From: an uncultured Muribaculaceae bacterium
GTDB taxonomy: Bacteria > Bacteroidota > Bacteroidia > Bacteroidales > Muribaculaceae
Length of the DNA: 7,325 nucleotides
Reading direction: 5' to 3'
NCBI GenBank assembly: GCA_910587355.1
Contig: CAJUKF010000025.1
Coordinates: forward strand, 1-7,325
The translations under genes were made by a program, and so were the position numbers. Under the pieces are notes generated by a model that had not been told where the DNA came from, did not search any database, and saw nothing but the letters and a program-made list of their open reading frames with translations. Positions 1 to 6,969 of the stretch are shown here, in pieces. The first letter of the stretch is position 1; each line of letters starts with the position of its first letter.

Positions 1-2
1 AA

Positions 3-998
3 AAACGGTTGAAACGGAAGTTTATGCTCGACTTCAATTATAACAGTAACCACATCGAGGGCAACACTCTCACTTACGGTCAAACAGAGGTGCTTCTTCT
101 TCTCGGAGAAGTGATAGGCTCTGCCAAGATGAAAGACCTTGAGGAGATGAAAGCTCATAATATCTGCCTGAATATGGTCGAGCAGGAAGCTGATACAGAT
201 GAGCCCTTGACTGAAACATTTATTCGACAGGTTCATCAGGTGATGATGCGTGAAGATTATAAGGTCTATCGTCAGCTGCCCGGTGGTGAAACCACAAGTT
301 ACACCGTTCATGCCGGACGCTACAAAACACGGCCTAATTCTGTTATTACCCCAACAGGAGAGCGGTTTGAATATGCCTCACCAGAAGAAACTCCGGCTTT
401 GATGGCTGATTTAGTGCAGTGGTACAATAATGCCGTATCGGAAGGCTCTCTAACCCCTATTCAACTGGCAACACTATTCCATTATCGTTATATCCGTATT
501 CACCCGTTTGAGGATGGTAACGGCCGTATAGCACGACTGATGGTTAATTTCATCTTGCGCCGTCACAAATGGCCCATGATGGTTATCCGCAGCAAGAATA
601 AGAAAGCGTATCTCAACGCGTTGGGACTTGCCGATGCTGCAGTCGGTCCAATACCGGCCGATGGTGCACACGCTTCTTTGAAGTCCATAGTTCCATTCGT
701 GGAATACATGGAATCCGCCTTAACAGCCGACATTTCGTCAATGCTTGAATTCTTGTCAGGCGACAGAGAAACGATGTGGTGGTACGAGGGTGAAATCGTT
801 CGTTTCTCTACACCCACTCCCGCTCGTATTCTCCGCGTCCTTCAATCTGATCCGAAAGCCTCCCTCACTATAATCTCAACAACTCTCGCCATAAGTCGTT
901 CCGCTATCCAAAAGCAAGTTGATAACCTTGCCGAAAAAGGTTATATCACTCGACCTGAAGGGAAAAAGCGCGGTTGGATAGTTAATGTTAAAGCATGA
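3..998 (+). CDS. Fic family protein (class II AMPylase-type), 5' end outside window
   Basis: Fic enzymes usually transfer AMP from ATP to a hydroxyl side chain of a target protein. Residue numbers here count from the TTG at 9. The complete core motif HPFEDGNGRIAR is at residues 165-176, with catalytic His165 and phosphate-binding Asp169/Asn171/Arg173. Near the N-terminus, residues 13-18 (SNHIEG) fit the class II inhibitory motif [S/T]xxxE[G/N], whose Glu (E17) blocks productive ATP binding. Residues about 271-320 form a winged helix-turn-helix, as in Shewanella SoFic-type proteins. The frame is open to the window edge, and family members normally have 20-40 residues before the YNSNxIEGNT segment. 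The true start is therefore probably upstream; TTG at 9 and ATG at 24 are the only in-window candidates and neither looks right. The target cannot be predicted. The gene ends just before the IS. Fic identity is secure. Confidence 0.93.
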   Translation, partial: KRLKRKFMLDFNYNSNHIEGNTLTYGQTEVLLLLGEVIGSAKMKDLEEMKAHNICLNMVEQEADTDEPLTETFIRQVHQVMMREDYKVYRQLPGGETTSYTVHAGRYKTRPNSVITPTGERFEYASPEETPALMADLVQWYNNAVSEGSLTPIQLATLFHYRYIRIHPFEDGNGRIARLMVNFILRRHKWPMMVIRSKNKKAYLNALGLADAAVGPIPADGAHASLKSIVPFVEYMESALTADISSMLEFLSGDRETMWWYEGEIVRFSTPTPARILRVLQSDPKASLTIISTTLAISRSAIQKQVDNLAEKGYITRPEGKKRGWIVNVKA

Positions 999-1014
999 TA
1001 AAAATAAAATATTA

Positions 1015-1034
1015 TCATTACTGTCCACTAAAAA
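1015..1034 (+). repeat. Left terminal inverted repeat of the IS
   Basis: The sequence TCATTACTGTCCACTAAAAA matches the reverse complement of 2306-2325 at 19 of 20 positions; the mismatch is C versus G at position 7. This is the transposase 3' end. The first six bases could be taken for host DNA, but they match in inverted, not direct, orientation, so I include them in the element. Confidence 0.8.
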
Positions 1035-1043
1035 TGGACGGGG

Positions 1044-2206
1044 TTAAAAATTAAATAAATTCGGTTCACTTGAATCAGAGAGAACATTGACATTTTTGAA
1101 ATTCGATTTGTCGAAGAGGTCTCGCAAACTGGTCATGTCCGTCAGCGAGATTCCGAGAATCTGAAGGACTTCGTAGATGCTTCCTCCAGTCTCACATCGT
1201 GCCGCACTATTGCCACAAGGCAATAAGTAATTATGGCACAATAGATTTGGATGCGGACGGCATTCTCTGATGTTCCCCAGAACTTCTTGATGCGCAGGTT
1301 CTGTTTAATCCATTTGAAGAACAGTTCCACGCTCCAGCGGTTGCGGTACAGCTCGGCGATTGTCTCGGCAGACGCAGTCAGATTGTTTGTCAGAAAGATG
1401 TATCTAGTACCGTCTTGTGGGTCAATACAGACCACCTTCCGAAGTTTCTCCGGGTAATCCTTCGCGCTTTTATAAACCGAGAAGTAACCGATTGCATCAG
1501 AAACCACGTTTGGCGGAAGCCTCCGTTTCCAAGTCTCAGGCTAGAAGCGGACATTGGTTTTCGCCCTGACGACGAAGAATGCTTCGATGCGGTTGATGGT
1601 GTATAGATTGCCAAAATCGTTATAGCCGCGGTCGAAGATGTAATGCGCTCCCTTCTCATACGGAATCTCCGGCATAGCCTTTGAATCATGTACTTTAGCT
1701 TGGGTAATATGCACGAAAGCAGGTACTTGTGCCTCAACGTCATAAAGCGTGTGCATCTTGATGCCACCCTTATGCCTGCGGAACTTCGCCCACTCGAACA
1801 CCGACAGACAGAGGTCAGTCGTGGTTGAATCAAAGGCGTAGACATGACCGTCAAGTTCGGAGATTTTCTGTATCCGTCGCCTTCGGGCCTCGGCAATCAT
1901 GAAGAAGGCGAACTCCTCAAAGATGCGGTAATCCCGCTGCTCGTTAGCCTTGCTAAGATTGCTCCGGGTCACGGACTTCCCGATTCCGAGGTGATAGACC
2001 TTACCGGCATGGGCTTCCAAAGCAACGATGAGGTCACGAAGACTCTCGCGATTGGAAAGTTGCCCGAACATCATCGTAAGTAGTTGATTCCAACAAGTAT
2101 AACTCTTTACATACTTGTCTCCATCATATTTATCTACGATGTGACGAAACTTGTCATTGTCAAGAAACTTGACTAATTGGGCAAAAACGTACTTGTCTTT
2201 TAACAT
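1044..2206 (-). pseudogene. IS4-family transposase, broken by a stop codon and a frameshift
   Basis: The gene starts at the ATG at 2206 (MLKDKYVFAQL) and ends in LFNF-stop at 1044. It is 1163 bases, one short of the 388 codons of an intact gene. The N-terminal part carries a DUF4372-like region. The DDE residues are D126 (in AFDSTTTD), D192 (in FDRGY) and E294 (in Y-x2-R-x3-E-x6-K, residues 287-301). An in-frame TAG at 1541-1543 (codon 222) falls between the second Asp and the Glu; the frame resumes as PETWKRRLPP directly after it. A second lesion is the loss of one base near 1182-1184, after HDVRLE, beyond which the other frame continues with SIYEVLQILGISL to the normal end. The longest product is a 221-residue protein lacking the catalytic Glu, so it should be inactive. 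Family identity is from recognised sequence features. Confidence 0.92.
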
Positions 2207-2225
2207 AACAGCCTGATTCAGACTG

Positions 2226-2233
2226 CAAAGTTA
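2226..2233 (-). promoter_or_regulatory. Possible Bacteroidota-type -7 element of the transposase
   Basis: On the minus strand this reads TAACTTTG, a perfect fit to the -7 consensus TAnnTTTG. It lies 20 bases before the transposase ATG. Only a T-rich stretch (about 2255-2258), not a clean TTTG, is found at the expected -33 distance, so the assignment is tentative. Confidence 0.35.
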
Positions 2234-2305
2234 ATTTCAAATCGTCGCACCTTAAAATCCATTGCAACAAGTTGAATTTCAATAATTTCAAAGAAATCTT
2301 ATGAT

Positions 2306-2325
2306 TTTTTAGTGGACACTAATGA
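2306..2325 (-). repeat. Right terminal inverted repeat of the IS
   Basis: Read on the minus strand this is TCATTAGTGTCCACTAAAAA, the partner of 1015-1034 with one mismatch. It is the transposase 5' end, about 100 bases upstream of the transposase start, and it stops 6 bases before the ogt ATG. Confidence 0.8.
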
Positions 2326-2331
2326 AATTAT

Positions 2332-2847
2332 ATGAGAGAAAAGGACACAATCATCACATATCTGTATGAATCACCGTGCGGTACTCTTTTGCTCGGCTCT
2401 TTGGGTGACAAGCTGTGTCTTTGCGACTGGCAGACAGAGCGGCATCGTAATCAGGTTGCCAACAGATTGCGTCTTGTGCTTGATGCCGGGTTTGTCAGCG
2501 GCACGTCACCGGTTATAGAGAAGGCTGTCAGTGAGCTTAATGAGTATTTTGCAGGCAAGCGTGAGGAATTCGATATTCCTTTGTTGTTTGTCGGCACTGA
2601 ATTTCAGAAAAAAATATGGAACGCTCTTCGCACGATACCCTTCGGCAAGACAGTCTCATATGCGGGAATAGCGAGGCTGATTGGTATGCCGAAAGCCGTG
2701 CGTGCGGTGGCTAACGCCAATGGCGCGAACGCGATATCTATATTCGCACCTTGCCACCGCGTGATTGGCAGCGACCATACGCTGACCGGTTACGGAGGTG
2801 GGATTAAGACAAAACAGTTTCTGCTGGAACTGGAGAATGCGATATGA
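2332..2847 (+). CDS. ogt: Methylated-DNA--[protein]-cysteine S-methyltransferase (O6-alkylguanine repair)
   Basis: This cytoplasmic suicide DNA-repair protein moves the alkyl group from O6-alkylguanine (or O4-alkylthymine) in DNA to its own cysteine. The 171 residues match the normal length for Ogt. The acceptor is C141 in the motif PCHRVIG (140-146). The helix-turn-helix region holds Y110 and R124 (in AVRAVANANG), which in this family flip the damaged base and fill the gap. TGYGGG (152-157) and the C-terminal KQFLLELE complete the signature. The N-terminal domain (about 8-85) is the usual poorly conserved fold. The ATG at 2332 gives a sensible start, but it is only 6 bases from the IS right end. 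Any native promoter close to the gene is therefore gone or displaced, and I see no good promoter in the IS terminus facing it. The ORF itself is intact. It converges with the large secreted protein across a hairpin. Confidence 0.95.
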   Translation: MREKDTIITYLYESPCGTLLLGSLGDKLCLCDWQTERHRNQVANRLRLVLDAGFVSGTSPVIEKAVSELNEYFAGKREEFDIPLLFVGTEFQKKIWNALRTIPFGKTVSYAGIARLIGMPKAVRAVANANGANAISIFAPCHRVIGSDHTLTGYGGGIKTKQFLLELENAI

Positions 2848-2851
2848 ATAA

Positions 2852-2880
2852 AACGGGGCCGCATCTGATGCGACCCCGTT
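2852..2880. terminator. Bidirectional intrinsic terminator between convergent genes
   Basis: An inverted repeat with 13-base arms (AACGGGGCCGCAT and ATGCGACCCCGTT) surrounds a 3-base loop. On the minus strand the one imperfect pair becomes a U-G wobble, and the stem is followed by TTTTATT, so it suits the large secreted-protein gene, whose stop codon is 4 bases before the stem. On the plus strand it lies 4 bases after the ogt stop. The T-rich tract there (CTGATTATTTT) is weaker, but the hairpin could still serve both genes. Confidence 0.85.
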
Positions 2881-2884
2881 CTGA

Positions 2885-5800
2885 TTATTTTGCCATACGC
2901 TTTTGACCTTTGCTTATTACAATTCCTTTATATGTTCGGTCAACGGGCAATCCACACAGATTGTACAAAGATTCGACTTGTTTGTCTTCTGTTTCAATCT
3001 GTTCAACTCCGGTAGGTGTTTTCTTTTCGAAGAGTTGCCATTTGGCCAGTTGGGTTTCGTTGCTGCCGTTGTTGTCACGTACGTTGAGACGGTAGTGAGT
3101 ATATGACTTATCGGTTGTCACAGGATACTCGACTGTGTTGAGGCGAACCATGAACGACTGGTCGTCGCGGCTGTCGAGTGTTTCCCAGTTGACACCGTCG
3201 TTAGAGCCCTGAAGGTCCCACGATTTCGGGTTGCGTGTGATGTCGTCGAATGCGTTGGTAATTGAGTAGCGGTCAATCACGACAGGACGCGGTGATTCAT
3301 ACTGCACCCAGAAGCTCTTATGTCCTGTGACGCAGTATTTCGAGGTGATGTCATCGTTAATCAGTTTGTCGACTGTCTCCACATACCCGTTGCTGTTGAA
3401 GCCATCGTACTGGTTAGTGATTTTACCGCCATTGCCTGTCACTTCGGTAGCCAGTTTTTCGTTTGCGCCGAAAAGCTGGAGTTCGGCGAGAGTCACGTTG
3501 CCTGTGTTGCCGGTATTGCCTTTGAGCGTCAGTCTGAAATACTTGCCGGTGGGTATCAGTACGGCGTTCTTCGATTTATTGTCTGCAATGCTGATTTGGT
3601 ACATGTTGGTTTCGAGACGCGAGAGGAAGACCTGATTGCTGCGACTGTCGAGGTCTTTCCACTCCGAGCCGTCGGCCGATACCTGAAGTGTCCACGATGT
3701 GGGAGCGTTTGTCGGGTCGGCGTCACCCCATGTGATTGCATAGCCGGTGGTGCGGAAATTCTCGGGAAGCTCGAATTCTACACCAATGCCGTTTTCAGTC
3801 ATATTGCCCAAATCAGCTTCGGTATATACATCGTTGTCGAATAGGGCCGTAAGGTCGTTTGCTGTGTAAGTGATGGCAGAAGTCACGGCTCGGTCAGTGC
3901 GGTCGAATTCTTCGACACGCTGCCAGAAACCGGATTCTGTCTCGGGAAGTTCTACGTTAGGGTCGATAGCCGGTGCTATATGGCGGGCCATGAGAGTTGT
4001 GCCTTCAGTCCACGGGTGAACATAATCGTAAGTTAGATATACTTTACCCTCGGTTGGTGTGTGAAGGTCGACTACAGTTGCGCCTGTCTGACGGGCGACT
4101 TCATCTATCATCGGTATTACTTCGGATGTCACGGTCTCGTCAACAATAGGCATTGTGCTGTTCCATGAAGTGATAGGATAGCAGAGTATCACTTTTACAT
4201 TTGGGTTGACGGCCTTGAAAGAGTTGATATACTCTACATAGTCGGCTACGAACTGGTCTTTCTTCTTCCAGTTGTCGGGATTGGAGTCGTTTGTGCCGAA
4301 TTTGGCTACGAGTACGTCGGGAACGAATTTGAGCGCCGATTTGTACTGCTGTTGGTCCCAGTAGGGATGGGTCGAGCCTTTAATCATTGTTGCGCCCCCT
4401 TCTCCGAAGTTCTGTACGTAATAATTATCGCCTAAGAGACGCTGCAGAATCGACGGATAGCGGTCCTGTTCTTCGAGACGTGCGTTTGCTGTGATACTGT
4501 TGCCGGTGCAGGCCACTTTGATTTTGCGTTCTCCTTCTGTTGTGCCGAAGAGCTGCCATTTGGCGAACTGCATGTTCACTTCGCCCTTGTTGGCGGTGAT
4601 GTTCAGGCGGATGCGCTCATAAGCCTTGTCGGGATTGATGTCGAAGCGCAGAGTGTGGTGGTTGACAAGAAATTCGCAGTCGGTGCGCTCGTCGAGTGTT
4701 TCCCATGTGTCATTGTCGGCGTTGTAACCCTCGAGTTTCCAGCTCTTGGGGTTGCGGTTCGGCAGGTCTTTGGCCGAGATGAGCGAGTAGCCTGTGAGCT
4801 TGATTTTCTCCATTGACTGGTATTCAATCCAACCGGTGTAGCAGCCGCTTGCGCAATACTTATTGTTGATATCATTGTTTATGAGCTGTTCAACAATTTC
4901 CACGTATCCGTTCATGTTGAATCCGGGATGCTCGCCGGTGATTACACCGCCGTTGCCGGTGATTTCGGTCACAATATTTTCTGGGAAACCGAGAAGCTGC
5001 CACTCCGAGAGATTCACCGCCTGCTGTCCGTCGGCCGGTGTCATCACAAGGCGGTACTGAGTGTAAGAGGGGAGGGTGTTGCGGTCGTCTGGAAGTGAAA
5101 TGGTATACAGATGCGTTTCTGCCCTGTGGTAGAATTTCTCTCCCGTGCGTGTGTCAATGACAGTCCACTCGGTGCCGTCGTTCGAGCCTTGCAGTGTCCA
5201 TGCTGCGGGGGCCGCGGAGGGATTGGCTCCCGATGTTACGGAGTAGCCGGTGAGTTTCACGCCTTCTTCGAGCATTATGGATGCTTCGGCTGTGCCGTTT
5301 GCTGCGGTTATGTTGCAGTCGGTGTCTGCACTGTTATCGGCGAGCGCTTCTGCATCGCCCGACATCATGCCGCGGTCGGTCCAGTCGAAAACTGCGAGAG
5401 TGAGATACATGTCGCCGGGGACTTCAATGGCAGGATTAATAGCGTTCGCAACTACTTTTGCCATGATTGATGCACCCGATGCGTTGGGATGAACGCCGTC
5501 ATAGAGCAAAGATTCATTGCCTGAAAGTGCTCCGAAAAGGTCAATCACTTTAGCACCGGTCTGTGCGGCAACTTCGTCAATCAGCGGACAGATTTCGTCG
5601 CGAATCACGTCGCCGCGTATGCTCATGTTGTTGTCATACGCGGGCAGGGGTTTGCATATGAAAACTGTCGGGTGGCTTTCGAGATTCTGGAATGATTCAA
5701 TCAGCTCTTTGTAGTTGCTCACGAATTCATCCTTATGTGTCCAGTTCGATTCTTTCGAGTCGTTGGTGCCGAGGTCGATGACTACGACATTGGGTTTCCA

Positions 5801-6937
5801 GCCGAGTACTTCATTGTATTTCCACTCGTTTACATAAGGCTTGTTGCCGTTCTTAAGCAGTGTGCGCTCGCTGATGTCGTAGTTGAGCACCTGATAGTCG
5901 CTGCCGAGAATTGCGCCGAGCTGCGAGGGATATTTGTCGGCTTCGCCGAGTGCGGTGTTCTCGGTGATGCTGTTGCCCACACAGGCCACGCGTGTACGGG
6001 CTTCGGAGGTCTCGGTGCCGAAGATGTGCCACTTGCAGAACTGTGTATAGTTACCGCCGTTGGTATTGGTTATGGACAAGCGGAAACGGCAGTACTGTTT
6101 TTCGGTATTCACAGGGAAGATTATCGTGCTGAAACGCTGTGTGAATATGAAGTTGCTCTGTTCGTCGATTGTTTCCCAGGAGAAAGTCTTCTCATTGAAG
6201 CCTTCGAAACGCCATGATTTCGGGTCACGTTCATTATTTGCTACGCAACTTGTTATGGCGTATGATTCGGGACGTACCATTTTAGGAGATACGTATTCGA
6301 CCCAAAGGTTCTTAGTGCCGTCTACACCGTATTTTTTGGAAATTTTGTCGTTGGTGAGATTTATATAGAGTTCTCCCCATGATGTGTTTCCCTGACGCTC
6401 TGCCCTTAGCACACCGCCGTTGGCTGTGATGCCTTGAATCAGGTTGCCGAAAAAGCCGAAAAGCTGGATTTCGGAAAGACCGAACTTTCCTGCAGGGAAA
6501 GTGAACCGGATATATTTGTACGAAGGCATGTTGTCGCGGTCAGAGCCCGGAATAAGACTGTGGTTGTGTGTCCAGTACGGCTCATTGTAGGTTTTATTCG
6601 ACTGCTCCTGGATTTTTGTCCATTGCGTGCCGTCGGCCGAGCCTTCGACCACCCATGATTTCGGGCCGTTTACCGTGGAATTGTCGCCTGTGATTGTGTA
6701 GTTCGACAATTTCAAGTTTTCTCGAATTGTGAAAGTGACAGTTGCCGGCTCGGAAAGCTCTGTCACGACTTCTGTCTTCTCGTTGTTGTCGGTCAGCAGT
6801 GCCAGCTGATTGCTGTCAAACACCGGCGATGTCATTTCCGAGCACAGGTCTGTCCAGTCGAAAGGACTGATTGTGGCGGCGTTGGCCGTCAGCGCAAGCC
6901 CTATACTCAGACTTGTAATGATTGATTTGTAATTCAT
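2885..6937 (-). CDS. Secreted multimodular protein: repeated F5/8-type C-like pairs with two SGNH/GDSL hydrolase domains
   Basis: This is a 1350-residue exported protein. Residues 1-20 are a signal peptide with an ANA-type cleavage site and no lipobox Cys. The order is discoidin-like domains a1 (about 24-163) and b1 (168-307), SGNH-1 (315-500), a2 (515-652), b2 (655-798), SGNH-2 (806-992), a3 (1004-1158), b3 (1162-1303), and a tail (1304-1350). The binding domains show the F5/8 type C pattern NPKSWxLxGSNDGxxWxxLD and terminal QLFG/KWQLFG strands. SGNH-1 has S323 (GNSIT), GTND (390-393) and D480/H483 (DGVHP). SGNH-2 has S814, GTND (881-884) and D971/H974 (DYVHP). SGNH enzymes of this kind are often carbohydrate esterases, so the protein probably binds a glycan and removes acyl groups, with substrate unknown. 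SGNH-1 has an altered block II. It likely shares a transcript with the gene 32 bases upstream, and the terminator follows its stop. Confidence 0.9.
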   Translation of the reverse strand: MNYKSIITSLSIGLALTANAATISPFDWTDLCSEMTSPVFDSNQLALLTDNNEKTEVVTELSEPATVTFTIRENLKLSNYTITGDNSTVNGPKSWVVEGSADGTQWTKIQEQSNKTYNEPYWTHNHSLIPGSDRDNMPSYKYIRFTFPAGKFGLSEIQLFGFFGNLIQGITANGGVLRAERQGNTSWGELYINLTNDKISKKYGVDGTKNLWVEYVSPKMVRPESYAITSCVANNERDPKSWRFEGFNEKTFSWETIDEQSNFIFTQRFSTIIFPVNTEKQYCRFRLSITNTNGGNYTQFCKWHIFGTETSEARTRVACVGNSITENTALGEADKYPSQLGAILGSDYQVLNYDISERTLLKNGNKPYVNEWKYNEVLGWKPNVVVIDLGTNDSKESNWTHKDEFVSNYKELIESFQNLESHPTVFICKPLPAYDNNMSIRGDVIRDEICPLIDEVAAQTGAKVIDLFGALSGNESLLYDGVHPNASGASIMAKVVANAINPAIEVPGDMYLTLAVFDWTDRGMMSGDAEALADNSADTDCNITAANGTAEASIMLEEGVKLTGYSVTSGANPSAAPAAWTLQGSNDGTEWTVIDTRTGEKFYHRAETHLYTISLPDDRNTLPSYTQYRLVMTPADGQQAVNLSEWQLLGFPENIVTEITGNGGVITGEHPGFNMNGYVEIVEQLINNDINNKYCASGCYTGWIEYQSMEKIKLTGYSLISAKDLPNRNPKSWKLEGYNADNDTWETLDERTDCEFLVNHHTLRFDINPDKAYERIRLNITANKGEVNMQFAKWQLFGTTEGERKIKVACTGNSITANARLEEQDRYPSILQRLLGDNYYVQNFGEGGATMIKGSTHPYWDQQQYKSALKFVPDVLVAKFGTNDSNPDNWKKKDQFVADYVEYINSFKAVNPNVKVILCYPITSWNSTMPIVDETVTSEVIPMIDEVARQTGATVVDLHTPTEGKVYLTYDYVHPWTEGTTLMARHIAPAIDPNVELPETESGFWQRVEEFDRTDRAVTSAITYTANDLTALFDNDVYTEADLGNMTENGIGVEFELPENFRTTGYAITWGDADPTNAPTSWTLQVSADGSEWKDLDSRSNQVFLSRLETNMYQISIADNKSKNAVLIPTGKYFRLTLKGNTGNTGNVTLAELQLFGANEKLATEVTGNGGKITNQYDGFNSNGYVETVDKLINDDITSKYCVTGHKSFWVQYESPRPVVIDRYSITNAFDDITRNPKSWDLQGSNDGVNWETLDSRDDQSFMVRLNTVEYPVTTDKSYTHYRLNVRDNNGSNETQLAKWQLFEKKTPTGVEQIETEDKQVESLYNLCGLPVDRTYKGIVISKGQKRMAK
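3029..3928 (-). repeat. Internal protein repeat unit 3: binding domains a3-b3, no hydrolase domain
   Basis: Residues about 1004-1303. It opens with the variant FDRTD (1011-1015), 494 residues after the unit 2 motif, and holds NPKSWDLQGS (1236-1245) and KWQLF (1299-1303). Where the third SGNH domain would begin, the sequence instead runs into the 47-residue C-terminal tail. Confidence 0.8.
3938..5395 (-). repeat. Internal protein repeat unit 2: binding domains a2-b2 plus SGNH-2
   Basis: Residues about 515-1000. It opens with FDWTD (517-521), 491 residues after the same motif in unit 1, and has the same domain order. Domain b2 carries NPKSWKLEGY (729-738) and ends with KWQLFGT. SGNH-2 keeps block I, II, III and V residues (S814, G845/G848, N883, D971/H974). 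Confidence 0.8.
5414..6868 (-). repeat. Internal protein repeat unit 1: binding domains a1-b1 plus SGNH-1
   Basis: Residues about 24-508 of the large secreted protein. The unit opens with FDWTD (26-30), passes through GNGG-type linkage and KSWRFEGF, and closes with the first SGNH domain. In SGNH-1 the block II segment reads NYDISERT (residues 352-359, bases 5861-5884), where SGNH-2 reads NFGEGGAT. Confidence 0.8.
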
Positions 6938-6969
6938 AGTGATGTATGATTTGGTTATTCTGTCTTTGA

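Larger units (their letters stand above)
1015..2325 (-). mobile_element. IS4-family insertion sequence, about 1.31 kb, inactive
   Basis: The element is bounded by 20-base terminal inverted repeats with one mismatch and contains one transposase gene on the minus strand that nearly fills it. The size (about 1311 bp) and the DDE transposase with a Y-R-E-K signature fit the IS4 family as found in Bacteroidales. The transposase carries two inactivating lesions, so the copy cannot move on its own, although a related intact copy elsewhere might act on its ends. I could not find a convincing direct target duplication: the flanks are AT-rich but not identical (TAAAATATTA on the left, AATTATATGA on the right). 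It lies between the Fic stop (16 bases away) and the ogt start (6 bases away). Confidence 0.88.

Noticed and set aside
1025..1038. Small hairpin TCCA...TGGA near the left IS end as a terminator for Fic
   Set aside because: The 4-base stem with an A-rich loop and no following T-run is too weak, and the bases are largely explained as the IS inverted repeat.
1182..1186. Programmed ribosomal frameshift in the transposase
   Set aside because: The site (GAGGAAGC on the coding strand) is not a slippery run, IS4-family transposases are normally made from a single frame, and a second unrelated nonsense lesion indicates decay.
1390..1896. Minus-strand open frame of 168 codons overlapping the transposase in another frame
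   Set aside because: The transposase frame carries the recognisable DDE motifs over the same bases. This one is Arg/Ser-rich and resembles nothing.
3320..3844. Plus-strand open frame of 174 codons inside the large secreted-protein gene
   Set aside because: It is antisense to a well-supported coding region with clear domain structure, has no recognisable motif, and is Cys/Val-rich as expected for reverse-frame translation.
5735..6217. Plus-strand open frame of 160 codons opposite SGNH-1 and domain b1
   Set aside because: It lies fully antisense to conserved domains. It has no recognisable family, promoter or ribosome-binding evidence, so it is a shadow of the real gene.
2885..6937. CRISPR array or nucleotide-level tandem repeat suggested by recurring motifs
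   Set aside because: The recurrence is at protein level (diverged domain repeats of about 490 residues); no short regularly spaced identical DNA repeats are present.
6938..6969. Promoter or regulatory site in the 32-base gap before the large secreted-protein gene
   Set aside because: No TAnnTTTG-like element or inverted repeat is present, and the space is too short for a full promoter, so co-transcription is simpler.
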